From Acetobacterium fimetarium (GTDB lineage Bacteria; Bacillota; Clostridia; Eubacteriales; Eubacteriaceae), in the NCBI RefSeq assembly GCF_014284475.1, contig NZ_WJBC01000002.1, positions 124,001 through 188,000 of the forward strand: a stretch of 64,000 bases of DNA, written 5' to 3'. The position numbers were made by a program, and so were the translations under genes. The first letter of the stretch is position 1. Each line of letters starts with the position of its first letter. Positions 54,238 to 63,976 of this stretch are shown here, one piece after another. The notes beneath the pieces were generated by a model. That model did not search any database and was not told where the DNA came from. It saw nothing but the letters and a program-made list of their open reading frames with translations.

Positions 54238-55335
54238 ATGAAAATAGGAATCGTTGGTTTACCCAATGTCGGAAAAAGCACAATTTTTAATGCATTAACA
54301 AAGGCGGGCGCTGAATCCGCCAATTATCCATTTTGCACCATTGATCCCAATGTCGGGGTCGTCACCGTTCCGGATCCGCGATTAACAGTATTGGAAAAAA
54401 TGTACACTTCAAAAAAAGTTGTTCCAACAACGATTGAATTCGTGGATATTGCAGGTCTCGTCAAGGGCGCCAGCAAAGGGGAAGGACTGGGAAATAAGTT
54501 TTTGTCCCATATCCGGGAAGTGGACGCGATCGCTCATGTCGTTCGTTGTTTTGAGGATGATAATGTCGTTCATGTTGAAGGAAAAATCGATCCCATCGAT
54601 GATCTGGAAACCATTAATCTGGAACTGATTTTTGCAGATATTGAAATGCTGGATCGACGAATCGATAAAAATAAAAAGATTGCCAAGACGAATGCCCAGG
54701 AAAAAGCAAATCTGGAAATAGCCATGCGCCTGCGGGAAATCCTTGAAGGCGGCAAAATGCCGAATGAGAGCGATTTTAATGCTGATGAGTGGGATTTTAT
54801 CCAGACCATCCAACTTATTTCAACCAAACCGGTACTGTACATCGCCAACGTATCGGAGGATGATTTGCTTGAAGACAATGAGATGGTCAAACGCCTGAAA
54901 GCGACGGTAGCAGAGAATTATTCGGGTGAACATAAAGAAATTATCAAAATATCGGCGAAAATTGAGGAGGAAATTGCGCAATTTGACGATGAGGAAAAAG
55001 CGGAATTTCTGGCAGAATTGGGCCTGGCATCCTCAGGTCTCGATCAGGTTATCCAGGCCGGCTATAAACTTTTGGGATTGATAACCTTTTTAACAGCCGG
55101 TCCGGATGAATGCCGAGCCTGGACTGTCACCGCAGGGACAAAAGCGCCTCAGGCGGCTGGGAAAATCCACAGTGATATTGAACGTGGTTTTATTCGTGCA
55201 GAAATTACCAGCTATGATCAACTGATCGCGGCTGGTTCAGATGTCAAGGCAAGAGAGACCGGCGTTACCCGGATTGAAGGAAAAGAGTATGTCATGAAAG
55301 ACGGCGATGTCACGTTCTTTAGATTCAACGTTTAA
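54238..55335 (+). CDS. ychF: Ribosome-binding ATPase YchF
   Basis: 365 residues: GIVGLPNVGKSTIFNALTKA, the Obg-family G1 with NYPFCTIDPNVGVV, G3 VDIAGLVKGASKGEGLGN, and a TGS-like C-terminus ending EGKEYVMKDGDVTFFRFNV. YchF prefers ATP over GTP and binds ribosomes. It stands alone after the exporter operon; a GC-rich hairpin (54179-54209) precedes it. Confidence 0.97.
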   Translation: MKIGIVGLPNVGKSTIFNALTKAGAESANYPFCTIDPNVGVVTVPDPRLTVLEKMYTSKKVVPTTIEFVDIAGLVKGASKGEGLGNKFLSHIREVDAIAHVVRCFEDDNVVHVEGKIDPIDDLETINLELIFADIEMLDRRIDKNKKIAKTNAQEKANLEIAMRLREILEGGKMPNESDFNADEWDFIQTIQLISTKPVLYIANVSEDDLLEDNEMVKRLKATVAENYSGEHKEIIKISAKIEEEIAQFDDEEKAEFLAELGLASSGLDQVIQAGYKLLGLITFLTAGPDECRAWTVTAGTKAPQAAGKIHSDIERGFIRAEITSYDQLIAAGSDVKARETGVTRIEGKEYVMKDGDVTFFRFNV

Positions 55336-55366
55336 AATCAAATAAGAAATATTACAGGAGGTTGCC

Positions 55367-57076
55367 GTGAAAGATCTTGTTCTTGTCGGTATCAATTCAA
55401 AGTATATCCATACGAATCTTGCAGTACGGTCTTTAAAGGCTCAACTTCCTGAATTTGATGTTCAGATCGTTGAGCTGTCCATCAACGATTCGCTGCATCG
55501 AATCGTGCAGCATTTATTATCATCAGAAACAAAAATATATGGCTTTTCCTGCTATATCTGGAACATGGAGTTGACTCTGAAACTGGCGGAAATCATCAAG
55601 AAAGCCAGACCTTTTTCTAAAATACTGTTTGGCGGTCCAGAAGTGAGTTATGATTCACCAGCTCTGTTGAAGAAGCATTCTTTTATCGATCTGATCATTC
55701 AGGGAGAAGGAGAGCTGAAATTAAAAAAGCTTCTTGAAACCGGGGAAAATGAAAGCAGCCTTGGTCAAATTCCCGGTCTTTGTTTTAGAAGTCAAATCGG
55801 CGGAATCATGACAATTCCGGATGAAAAACTAATTTCATTGGACCTCCTGGCATTTTCGTATAATCGGGACGCACTGGAAATGTATGGCAATAGGATTATC
55901 TATTATGAAACCATGCGGGGATGTCCGTTTTCCTGCTCCTATTGCCTGTCGTCGACCACTCACGGCATGCAGATGCTTTCTTTGGAACGGGTTTTAAGAG
56001 AAATGGACTGCTTCATCAAGGCAGAGGTCAAACAGGTAAAACTTGTGGATCGAACCTTTAACTGTGATATAAAACGGGCCAAAGCTATTTTCAGACATTT
56101 GATTTCGCGTGGGGGTAAGACAAATTTTCATTTTGAAATGACCGGGGATCTTATCGATGACGAGATGATTGAAATTTTAAAAGAAGCACCGCCAGGGCTG
56201 ATTCAATTTGAGATTGGCGTCCAGAGCACAGAGACGAAGACGCTGGCAGCCATTGGACGAAAAATCAGTTTGACAAAGACTGAAGCGAATGTCCGAAGAC
56301 TGCTGGCGGGTAAAAACATTCATATTCATCTGGACCTCATTGCCGGCTTGCCGTTTGAGAGCTATGATATTTTTAAAGCTTCCTTCAATCGCATCATTGC
56401 CCTCGCGCCGGATATGCTTCAGCTCGGTTTCCTCAAATGTTTGAAAGGAACCAGAATCCGCGGTGAAGAAGCTGTCCATGAATATGCCTATGCCCAATTT
56501 CCGCCCTATGAGATTATTTCCAGCAAGTATATCAGCAGTGATGAGCTCTATCGTCTACGCGATATTGAAATGCTGGTTGATCGGTATTATAACAGCGGCT
56601 ATTTCAAAATGACAATCAATTATGTCATGGAGCTGGATTCCTTCAAAACACCGTTTGAATTTTTCGAGAAATTTTCTGACTTCTGGACAGTTCAGGGATA
56701 CTTTGATGTTGGCAAATCAAGAGATCAACTTTTTGAAATTCTGTTGATGTTTTTAAAGCCGTATGATCAAACCAATCGTTTGACTGAATGGATCAAGTTT
56801 GATTTTCTCAGTCTGGGCGTGACGAGACTGCCGGAATATCTGAAAGACCATACCCCGGACAAGGAATGGATTTTTGAATTTCTCAAAGAACCGACGAATA
56901 TTAGTCGGTATTTACCGGAATATAACCATTTAGCCGCCAAAAAGGTCTTTACCAAAGTAAAATTCCAGTATTTTTCAAGCGAATTTATGCATTGTCTAAC
57001 TGGAAAATATCCATTGGAGAACAAAACTGAAGGCCTGATCGTTTTTGCAGAAAAAAAATATCGAATATTGAAATAA
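55367..57076 (+). CDS. B12-binding-domain radical SAM protein with DUF4080
   Basis: 569 residues. The N-terminal 130 residues are a B12-binding-like domain (LVGINSKYIHTNLAVRSLK and FGGPEVSYDSPALL). The radical SAM core has MRGCPFSCSYCLSS, that is CxxxCxxC, near residue 185. The C-terminal 200 residues correspond to DUF4080. The family is common in Clostridia; the modification performed is unknown. GTG start at 55367 has AGGAGGTTGC upstream. Confidence 0.93.
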   Translation: MKDLVLVGINSKYIHTNLAVRSLKAQLPEFDVQIVELSINDSLHRIVQHLLSSETKIYGFSCYIWNMELTLKLAEIIKKARPFSKILFGGPEVSYDSPALLKKHSFIDLIIQGEGELKLKKLLETGENESSLGQIPGLCFRSQIGGIMTIPDEKLISLDLLAFSYNRDALEMYGNRIIYYETMRGCPFSCSYCLSSTTHGMQMLSLERVLREMDCFIKAEVKQVKLVDRTFNCDIKRAKAIFRHLISRGGKTNFHFEMTGDLIDDEMIEILKEAPPGLIQFEIGVQSTETKTLAAIGRKISLTKTEANVRRLLAGKNIHIHLDLIAGLPFESYDIFKASFNRIIALAPDMLQLGFLKCLKGTRIRGEEAVHEYAYAQFPPYEIISSKYISSDELYRLRDIEMLVDRYYNSGYFKMTINYVMELDSFKTPFEFFEKFSDFWTVQGYFDVGKSRDQLFEILLMFLKPYDQTNRLTEWIKFDFLSLGVTRLPEYLKDHTPDKEWIFEFLKEPTNISRYLPEYNHLAAKKVFTKVKFQYFSSEFMHCLTGKYPLENKTEGLIVFAEKKYRILK

Positions 57077-57129
57077 AAAGTTTTAAAAGTATTGATTCTT
57101 TATAAAAAAAGGGATATACTTTTAACCAT

Positions 57130-57370
57130 TAAATAAAAAAATGTTGATGAGGACGAGTAAATCATTTGGATGGTTCAGAGAATAGGCAACTTGGCTGTAA
57201 TTGCCGATACAGAAGATGATTGAAAACCACCTTGGAGTTGAAACCTGAAAGCAGTAAGGTTTTACGGAGCTGACCGTTATCCAGAACTTGAGTGGATTCA
57301 TCATGATGAATCAAATTGGGTGGAACCGCGTTATTTACGTCCCTTTGTTTTACAAAGGGGCTTTTTTTAT
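57130..57370 (+). promoter_or_regulatory. T-box leader (threonine) of thrS
   Basis: Stem I region with GAGGACGAGTA and a long arm up to 57230, then the conserved GGGTGGAACCGCG (57318-57330) and an intrinsic terminator (CCCTTTGT/ACAAAGGG, 57341-57359, then T-run). The specifier is probably ACC (57226-57228, Thr), placed before ACCTTGGAG. The bulge TGGA (57321-57324) pairs with a tRNA ending UCCA. Uncharged tRNA-Thr would disrupt the terminator and allow thrS transcription. Confidence 0.92.
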
Positions 57371-57399
57371 TTTAGAAGAAAATTGAAAAGGAGACAAAA

Positions 57400-59316
57400 A
57401 TGATTACAATTACGTTAAAAGACGGATCCATAAAGACTTATGAACCCGGGATCACAGTGCTGGAGGTTGCAAATGACATCAGCACCGGACTTGCCAAAAA
57501 TACACTGGCAGGTGAATTAAACGGTGAGGTGGTTGATGTTCGTCAGCCGATTACTGAAGATTCCTCGTTAAACTTACTGAAATTTGAAGATGAGGGCGGC
57601 AAGCATGCGTTCTGGCATACCGGTTCCCATCTGTTGGCTCAGGCTATCAAGCGGCTTTATCCACAAGCAAAACTGGCGATTGGTCCCGCCATCGACAACG
57701 GCTTCTACTACGACATTGATGTTGATGTGATTATTACACCAGAAATTATGGAAGCCATCGAAAAGGAAATGGGCAAAATAGTGAAAGAAGGCTTTGAACT
57801 GAAGCGCTTTGAACTCAGCCGCAATGAAGCCCTTGATAAGGTCAATAAAGAAGGCGAAATCTACAAGGCTGAGCTGATCGAAAACCTGCCGGAAGATGCC
57901 ATCATCAGCTTCTATTCACAGGGAGAATTCAGCGATCTTTGCGCTGGACCGCATCTTCAGAATTTGAGCCCGATCAAAGCCATCAAACTTTTAAGTCTTG
58001 CCGGGGCCTACTGGCGCGGCGACGAAAAAAATAAAATGCTGCAACGAATCTATGGCATCACCTTTCCCAAGAAAAGCCAACTGGAAGAGTATTTAGTCCG
58101 ACTGGAAGAAGCCAAAAAACGTGACCACCGTAAACTGGGCAAAGAGCTTGATCTCTTTTCTTTACACGAAGAAGGACCCGGATTTCCCTTCTTTCACCCC
58201 AAGGGTATGATCATCCGAAACGAACTGGAAAATTTCTGGCGCGAAGAACATCAAAGCCGCGGCTACCAGGAAATAAAAACGCCGACCATTCTGAATTCTG
58301 AACTCTGGAAACGTTCCGGTCATTGGGATCACTACCAGGAAAATATGTATTTCACTGAAATTGATGAAAGTGAATATGCGATCAAACCGATGAACTGTCC
58401 TGGGGGAATGCTGGTCTATAAAACAAAAGGCCACTCCTACCGTGATTTGCCATTAAAAATGGGTGAATTGGGTCTGGTCCACCGCCATGAACTGCATGGG
58501 GCGCTTCATGGGCTGATGCGGGTACGTGCGTTTACTCAGGATGATGCACATATTTTCATGACACCGGATCAGATTGAAAAAGAAGTCACCAACGTTATTG
58601 AATTAGCGGATGATATCTATAAAATATTCGGATTTAAATATAAAGTTGAGTTATCGACAAAACCGGAAAATTCGATTGGATCGGATGAAGTTTGGGAAAT
58701 TGCGACTGAAGCGCTCCGAAAAACATTGGAGGATAAAAAAATCGATTACCGTATCAATCCTGGCGATGGCGCATTCTACGGTCCTAAGATCGACTTCCAT
58801 TTAGAAGATAGCCTGGGTCGTACCTGGCAATGTGGAACCATTCAGCTTGATTTCCAGATGCCGGAACGTTTTGATCTGAATTATATTGGAGCCGATGGCG
58901 AAAAACATCGCCCGGTTATTATTCACCGGACGATTCTGGGAAGCATCGAACGATTCTTCGGAATCATCACTGAACACTTTGGTGGAAAATTCCCGGTTTG
59001 GCTGGCACCGGTTCAGGTGATGATCATTCCGGTTGCCGATGCGCACCATGACTTTGCAAAAGGCATCGCAAAAGAGCTTTCTGACATTGGGGTCCGGGCA
59101 TCAGTTGATGTCCGCGACGAAAAACTGGGTTACCGCATCAGAGAAGCCCAGATGCAAAAAACACCTTACATGCTGGTAGTTGGTGATAAAGAGGCCCAAG
59201 GCGGTGATTTGGCGCTGCGAGTCCGTGACTGCGGAGATGTCGGCCAGATCAGTATTGATGATTTGAAAGAAAAATTAATCGAGAAGATTAAAACGAAATC
59301 CTTAGTATTGGATTAA
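57400..59316 (+). CDS. thrS: Threonine-tRNA ligase
   Basis: 638 residues. TGS domain (residues 1-62, MITITLKDGSIKTYEPG), an editing domain with HWHTGSHLLAQAI-like FWHTGSHLLAQAIKRLYP, the class II core with motif 2 MRVRAFTQDDAHIF and the zinc Cys in KPMNCPGGM, and a C-terminal anticodon-binding domain. It charges tRNA-Thr. Controlled by the T-box leader immediately upstream. Confidence 0.98.
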   Translation: MITITLKDGSIKTYEPGITVLEVANDISTGLAKNTLAGELNGEVVDVRQPITEDSSLNLLKFEDEGGKHAFWHTGSHLLAQAIKRLYPQAKLAIGPAIDNGFYYDIDVDVIITPEIMEAIEKEMGKIVKEGFELKRFELSRNEALDKVNKEGEIYKAELIENLPEDAIISFYSQGEFSDLCAGPHLQNLSPIKAIKLLSLAGAYWRGDEKNKMLQRIYGITFPKKSQLEEYLVRLEEAKKRDHRKLGKELDLFSLHEEGPGFPFFHPKGMIIRNELENFWREEHQSRGYQEIKTPTILNSELWKRSGHWDHYQENMYFTEIDESEYAIKPMNCPGGMLVYKTKGHSYRDLPLKMGELGLVHRHELHGALHGLMRVRAFTQDDAHIFMTPDQIEKEVTNVIELADDIYKIFGFKYKVELSTKPENSIGSDEVWEIATEALRKTLEDKKIDYRINPGDGAFYGPKIDFHLEDSLGRTWQCGTIQLDFQMPERFDLNYIGADGEKHRPVIIHRTILGSIERFFGIITEHFGGKFPVWLAPVQVMIIPVADAHHDFAKGIAKELSDIGVRASVDVRDEKLGYRIREAQMQKTPYMLVVGDKEAQGGDLALRVRDCGDVGQISIDDLKEKLIEKIKTKSLVLD

Positions 59317-59354
59317 ACAAACAACGTAATAGTAGTTGACAAAAACGAAAAGGA

Positions 59355-59635
59355 TAAATATAATGAAACTTGAAAAAGTTATGACCAGGAACAAGTAGCA
59401 GTATAATAATCCTTGTAGAGAGCTTTCGGCTGGTGTGAGAAAGCAGGGTTTGTACCGTGAATACATCCTGAGAGCTGCGTACTGAAAGGCGTGTGCCCGG
59501 TAGGCTATGTCGGATTCCATCCGTTACAATGGAAAAGCGATGTCTGTCGCTTGCTGAGATTGATGTGAAAACATTGAAGACTAGGTGGTACCGCGAAATT
59601 ATATTCGTCCCTGTTATACAGGGACGTTTTTTTTA
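59355..59635 (+). promoter_or_regulatory. T-box leader (tyrosine) of the ABC uptake operon
   Basis: Typical T-box elements occur in order: ACAAGTAGCA, GTAGAGAGC...GGCTGGTG, a probable specifier TAC (59462-59464) in GTGAATACATCCTGAGAG, then AGGTGGTACCGCG (59583-59595), and the terminator CGTCCCTG/CAGGGACG (59606-59626) with a T-run. TAC is a Tyr codon. The bulge TGGT (59586-59589) fits tRNAs with discriminator A, as in tRNA-Tyr, rather than G as in tRNA-Trp. Depletion of charged tRNA-Tyr would switch on the transporter. Confidence 0.9.
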
Positions 59636-59696
59636 TTTTAAACAATTCAACCGCTACCGGTTTGATTGAATATAATTAAAATAATGGAGGAAAGAA

Positions 59697-60683
59697 ATGA
59701 AAAAGTATGGAAAAAGAATAATGGTTGTTTTTACGGCGATGCTGATTGTCGTTTTGGCTGCAGGCTGTTCCAGCAGTGGCAAGAGCTCCGATAAATCCGA
59801 TCTCAAGATCGGTATTATTCAGTATATGGATCATGTTGCGCTGGATAATTCACGTGAAGGTTTCATTGCTGCATTGGCCGATAATGGTTATGTTGATGGG
59901 GACAATATTACAATTGATTTACAGAATGCACAGGGCGATCAGAGTAATCTGTCAACCATCAGTGACCGCTTTGTCAGCAACAAGGAGGATCTGATTCTGG
60001 CAATCGCTACGCCTGCCACCCAAGCTGTCGCAGGAAAAACGACTGAAATTCCAATTCTGGCAACTGCCGTTACCGATTATGAATCGGCGCGACTGGTGAA
60101 TTCAAATGAAGCGCCGGGAGGAAATGTCACCGGAACTTCGGATATGAATCCCGTCAAAGAACAGATTGATTTATTGGTTAAATTAGTGCCAACGGCAAAA
60201 ACGGTAGGTGTACTTTATACTTCAAGTGAAGTTAATTCTGTCACACAAGCTCAAATTGCGAAAAAAGCCATTGAAGCATTGGGCCTCAAATATGTCGAAG
60301 TAACCATATCAAATTCGAATGATGTTCAGCAGGCAACTCAGACACTTGTCGGACAGTGCGACGCTATTTACATTCCCACCGACAACGTGCTGGCTTCAGC
60401 GATGCCGCAGGTTCACAGTGTCACTGCTCAGTCTAAAACACCCGTTATCTGTGGAGAGTCCTCAATGCTTGACGGTGGCGGATTGGCTACGCTGGGAATC
60501 AATTACACAGATTTAGGATATCAGACAGGCTTAATGGCCGTAAAAATTCTTAAAGGCGAAGCAAAACCGGCTACAATGCCAATTGAAACAGCAACCAAGT
60601 TCGACTTTAAAATCAATGGCACAATCGCCGAAGAAATCGGTCTGACCATTCCAGCTGATCTGCAACAATACGTCACTAAATAA
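59697..60683 (+). CDS. ABC substrate-binding lipoprotein (ABC_sub_bind, TrpX-like)
   Basis: 328 residues with a lipoprotein signal peptide (lipobox LAAGCSSS, Cys at about residue 24). The mature part is a two-lobed periplasmic-binding fold with DLKIGIIQYMDHVALDNSREGF and PGGNVTGTSDMNPVKEQIDLL, typical of the ABC_sub_bind (DUF534, COG2984) family. Such proteins with T-box leaders have been proposed as aromatic amino acid importers. The T-box upstream points to tyrosine. Confidence 0.9.
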   Translation: MKKYGKRIMVVFTAMLIVVLAAGCSSSGKSSDKSDLKIGIIQYMDHVALDNSREGFIAALADNGYVDGDNITIDLQNAQGDQSNLSTISDRFVSNKEDLILAIATPATQAVAGKTTEIPILATAVTDYESARLVNSNEAPGGNVTGTSDMNPVKEQIDLLVKLVPTAKTVGVLYTSSEVNSVTQAQIAKKAIEALGLKYVEVTISNSNDVQQATQTLVGQCDAIYIPTDNVLASAMPQVHSVTAQSKTPVICGESSMLDGGGLATLGINYTDLGYQTGLMAVKILKGEAKPATMPIETATKFDFKINGTIAEEIGLTIPADLQQYVTK

Positions 60684-60724
60684 GTAACCATTTATCTAAC
60701 CACTAACAGAAACGAGGAAAAACA

Positions 60725-61621
60725 ATGTTACAGATTATACTAGGCGCCATTTCGCTCGGTCTTATATGGGCAATACTGACAATCGGCGTTTACATTACAT
60801 TCAGAATACTTGATATTGCCGATATGACAGTTGAAGGAAGTATCGCCATGGGGGCTGCCATTGCAGCCACAGCCATCGTCAACGGCATGAATCCTTTTGC
60901 AGCGACAGTTCTAGCTTTTTTAGGAGGGATGGCGGCAGGGCTTATAACGGGGTTTCTTCATACAAAACTTAAAATTCCTGCGCTGCTGGCAGGGATCCTG
61001 ACCATGATCGCGTTATATTCCATTAATCTGCATATCATGGGAAAAGCAAATGTTTCAATTCTTCGGATGCATACCATATATACCCCGATGGAAAATTTGG
61101 GGGTGAGTCCGACCAATTCAGTGATGCTGTTTGCTTTTATCAGTGTCATTGCGATCGTTGGCATTCTATACTGGTTCTTTGGCACGGAAGTGGGCTGTGC
61201 CATCCGTGCGACCGGTAACAATCCACAAATGGCGAGAGCCCAGGGAATCAATACCAACAACATGATCACGCTGGGTTTGATTATCAGTAACGGTTTAGTT
61301 GCTCTATGCGGAGCCCTGATTGCTCAGAGCCAGAGCTTTGCCGATGTGCAGATGGGGATTGGATCCATCGTCATCGGTTTGGCTTCAGTTATTATCGGGG
61401 AAGTTATTTTCGGCAAACGAAATTTTTTAAATTGCCTGATTTCATTGGTTCTTGGTGCCATCACTTATCGTATCATCATTGCGTTAGTATTGAAGATGGG
61501 TATGCCGGCGAACGATTTAAAACTGTTTACAGCCATAACCGTAGCCATTGCATTGTCCTTACCGGTGTTTAAGACCTATCTCCGTCCAATCAAAAAATCC
61601 ATAAAAGGAGGAGATCTGTAA
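60725..61621 (+). CDS. ABC transporter permease (COG4120 type)
   Basis: 298 residues with about eight to nine hydrophobic helices. The segment FRILDIADMTVEGSIAMGAA and the permease loop CAIRATGNNPQMARAQGINTN are typical of branched-chain/BMP-like permeases. It lies between the binding protein and the ATPase and forms the membrane channel of the presumed tyrosine importer. Start ATG has GAGGAAAAAC upstream. Confidence 0.94.
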   Translation: MLQIILGAISLGLIWAILTIGVYITFRILDIADMTVEGSIAMGAAIAATAIVNGMNPFAATVLAFLGGMAAGLITGFLHTKLKIPALLAGILTMIALYSINLHIMGKANVSILRMHTIYTPMENLGVSPTNSVMLFAFISVIAIVGILYWFFGTEVGCAIRATGNNPQMARAQGINTNNMITLGLIISNGLVALCGALIAQSQSFADVQMGIGSIVIGLASVIIGEVIFGKRNFLNCLISLVLGAITYRIIIALVLKMGMPANDLKLFTAITVAIALSLPVFKTYLRPIKKSIKGGDL

Positions 61622-61622
61622 A

Positions 61623-62417
61623 ATGTTGACAGTAAAAGGAATAACAAAAATATTCAACCAGGGAACCGTCAATGAAAATGTTGCGTTATCAGACTTCAGT
61701 CTCACTCTGGAAGAAGGGGATTTTGTGACTGTTATCGGAGGAAACGGGGCAGGCAAGTCCACTTTGCTAAACTGCGTAGCGGGTGTTTACACGATTGATC
61801 AGGGATCAATATTCATTGGTGATAAAGATGTTTCCAAGCTGCCTGAATATAAACGTGCCTCAGTGATTGGTCGGGTTTTTCAGGATCCGATGAAAGGCAC
61901 TGCAGCCAATATGGGCATCGAAGAAAACCTGGCGCTAGCCTACCGTCGCGGTAAATTTCGGGGACTGAGATGGGGCATCAGCAATAAAGAACGTGAAATC
62001 TACAAAGAATATTTAAGTCATCTGGATTTGGGATTAGAGGACCGCTTAAGTGATCAGGTCGGACTTTTATCCGGCGGCCAAAGACAAGCGCTAACCCTTT
62101 TGATGGCGACTCTGAAAAAGCCGAAGCTTTTACTTTTAGATGAACACACCGCCGCACTTGATCCCAAAACGGCTGAAAAAGTATTGCAGTTAAGCGACCG
62201 ATTTGTCAAGGAAGGCAATTTGACGACTTTGATGGTGACACACAATATGCGTCATGCGATTGAACATGGGAACCGCCTGATCATGATGCATGAAGGAAAA
62301 GTGATTCTGGATATCAAAGGCGAAGAAAAGCAGCAACTGACAGTCGAGGATCTTCTGAAACGGTTTGGCCAGGTTAGCGGAGAAGAATTTTCCAATGACC
62401 GCGCCCTGCTTTCCTAG
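61623..62417 (+). CDS. ABC transporter ATPase (COG1101 type)
   Basis: 264 residues: Walker A GGNGAGKST, Q-loop GRVFQDPMKGTAANMGIEENLALAY, signature LLSGGQRQALTLLMA, Walker B LLLLDEHTAALD, switch His in VTHNMRHAI. The Asp-Glu-His in Walker B (DEHTAALD) marks the COG1101 subgroup. It starts 1 base after the permease stop and completes the importer. Confidence 0.95.
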   Translation: MLTVKGITKIFNQGTVNENVALSDFSLTLEEGDFVTVIGGNGAGKSTLLNCVAGVYTIDQGSIFIGDKDVSKLPEYKRASVIGRVFQDPMKGTAANMGIEENLALAYRRGKFRGLRWGISNKEREIYKEYLSHLDLGLEDRLSDQVGLLSGGQRQALTLLMATLKKPKLLLLDEHTAALDPKTAEKVLQLSDRFVKEGNLTTLMVTHNMRHAIEHGNRLIMMHEGKVILDIKGEEKQQLTVEDLLKRFGQVSGEEFSNDRALLS

Positions 62418-62450
62418 AAGTTGGCCAGTTTTCAAAACTTAAAAAAGTAG

Positions 62451-62479
62451 TTGACAAAAGAATAAAACGAACGTATAAT
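62451..62479 (+). promoter_or_regulatory. infC operon promoter
   Basis: TTGACA (62451-62456), 17 bases, TATAAT (62474-62479), a consensus promoter. Confidence 0.9.
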
Positions 62480-62489
62480 ATTCAAGTAA

Positions 62490-62603
62490 ACAAAGTAGAG
62501 TGAACACACTTCTCACCTCATTTCTTGGAGAAATAGGTAAATATGAATGAACATTGTTCGTAAGTATTTTTGCAGGTGGAGTTTCTCTACCTGCAATTTT
62601 TAT
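62490..62603 (+). promoter_or_regulatory. L20-type leader and attenuator of infC-rpmI-rplT
   Basis: The region between promoter and infC contains paired segments and ends in a 12-bp hairpin, TTGCAGGT...ACCTGCAA (62570-62596), followed by TTTTT. This terminator before infC matches the L20 leader arrangement known in Firmicutes, where L20 causes premature termination of its own operon. Confidence 0.75.
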
Positions 62604-62621
62604 ATATGGAGGTATATTACT

Positions 62622-63143
62622 ATTAGCAAAGATGTTCAACACGAAATTAATAACGAGATCCGTGATCGCGAAATCCGTGTAATTGATGAAGCTGGTGAAA
62701 TGTTGGGAGTCATGAATACTAAAGATGCCCTGAAGTTAGCCGATGAAAAAAATTTGGATCTAGTAAAAGTTTCGCCAAATGCCAAACCGCCGGTTTGTAA
62801 GATTCTTGACTACGGAAAGTTTCGATATGAAGAAATTCAACGATTGAAGGAAGCTAAAAAAAATCAAAAAGCTGTGGTTATTAAAGAAATTCGTATGTCG
62901 GTTAGAGTTGAAGAACATGATATTATTGTCAAACTTAAAAATTGCATCAAATTTTTAGAACAAGGTAACCGAGTTAAAGTGGCTATTCGTTTCCGAGGGC
63001 GTGAAATGGCTTATACTGAACAGGGAAGAGGCGTATTGCTTGATTTCGCTGAACGTGTCGCCGATATCGCAGTTGTAGAAAAATCGCCTAAGATTGAAGG
63101 CCGAAATATGGTTATGTATTTAGCCCCCAAAAAAGATAAGTAA
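62622..63143 (+). CDS. infC: Translation initiation factor IF-3 (ATT start)
   Basis: 173 residues. The start is ATT at 62622, with TGGAGG 9 bases upstream, giving ISKDVQHEINNEIRDREIRVID. An ATG frame to 62547 runs back through the attenuator and is not plausible. ATT initiation is the classic autoregulatory start of infC. The N-terminal domain has EMLGVMNTKDALKLA and the C-terminal domain RVEEHDIIVKLKN and VAIRFRGREMAY. Confidence 0.96.
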   Translation: MSKDVQHEINNEIRDREIRVIDEAGEMLGVMNTKDALKLADEKNLDLVKVSPNAKPPVCKILDYGKFRYEEIQRLKEAKKNQKAVVIKEIRMSVRVEEHDIIVKLKNCIKFLEQGNRVKVAIRFRGREMAYTEQGRGVLLDFAERVADIAVVEKSPKIEGRNMVMYLAPKKDK

Positions 63144-63256
63144 ATAATGGTTGTTAATTGAGTATATCTGTTGTAAGGACTTGGATTACATAAACCTGGA
63201 TTTCTCGGATATAGTTTATTATAAAAGATACCTTGTACAGGGAGGAGGAAATAGTT

Positions 63257-63451
63257 ATGCCAAAGATGAAAACACACCGTGGAGCTGCAAAGCGTTTTAA
63301 AATAAAAAAATCGGGTTTTATTAAACGGTCAAAGGCTGGAAAAAGCCATATTCTAAACAAGAAAAGCCGTAAGAGAAAAAGAAATCTTAGAAAATCAACT
63401 GGTTTAGCGTCTGGTGATGCTAAAGTTGTAATGAAAATGATCAAACGATAA
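63257..63451 (+). CDS. rpmI: 50S ribosomal protein L35
   Basis: 64 residues from ATG 63257 (GGAGGAGGAAA upstream): [20 protein letters not shown] is diagnostic of bL35. The earlier in-frame start at 63233 overlaps the ribosome-binding site. Confidence 0.98.
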   Translation: MPKMKTHRGAAKRFKIKKSGFIKRSKAGKSHILNKKSRKRKRNLRKSTGLASGDAKVVMKMIKR

Positions 63452-63475
63452 TTTTGAAGATAGGAGGAAATAATA

Positions 63476-63829
63476 ATGAGAATTAAAAAAGGCGTTAACG
63501 CCAAAAGAAGACATAAAAAAACACTTAAACTTGCAAAAGGCTATTATGGCGCAAAAAGTAAGTTGTACCGATCCGCAAATGAAGCCGTTATGCGAGCACT
63601 CAGATCTTCATATGTAGGTCGTAAAGAAAAGAAACGAAATTTCAGAAGACTCTGGATTACCAGAATCAATGCCGGAACCAGAATTTATGATTTAAGCTAC
63701 AGCAAATTCATGTTTGGCTTGAAACAGGCTGGTGTCGAAATTGACCGTAAAATCCTGGCTGATTTAGCCATGAATGATGCGGATGCATTCAAAGACCTGG
63801 TTGACATTGCAAAGAAAAAATTAAGCTAA
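63476..63829 (+). CDS. rplT: 50S ribosomal protein L20
   Basis: 117 residues beginning [25 protein letters not shown] and containing [14 protein letters not shown], the bL20 signature. It binds 23S rRNA early in assembly and is the probable autoregulator of this operon. Confidence 0.98.
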   Translation: MRIKKGVNAKRRHKKTLKLAKGYYGAKSKLYRSANEAVMRALRSSYVGRKEKKRNFRRLWITRINAGTRIYDLSYSKFMFGLKQAGVEIDRKILADLAMNDADAFKDLVDIAKKKLS

Positions 63830-63840
63830 TTAAGTAAATA

Positions 63841-63880
63841 AAACTTCTCAATGTAGGACCATACTTGGGAAGTTTTTTTA
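63841..63880 (+). terminator. Intrinsic terminator after rplT
   Basis: AACTTCTCAA pairs with TTGGGAAGTT (one G-U) and is followed by TTTTTT. Confidence 0.88.
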
Positions 63881-63976
63881 TTGTAGATTATTCTTGCTTT
63901 TTTAATTTATAGTGTTAGAATTATGTATGGTCGCATAAGAATTAAGACATAAAATGTATTGTTTGGAGAAAATGCA

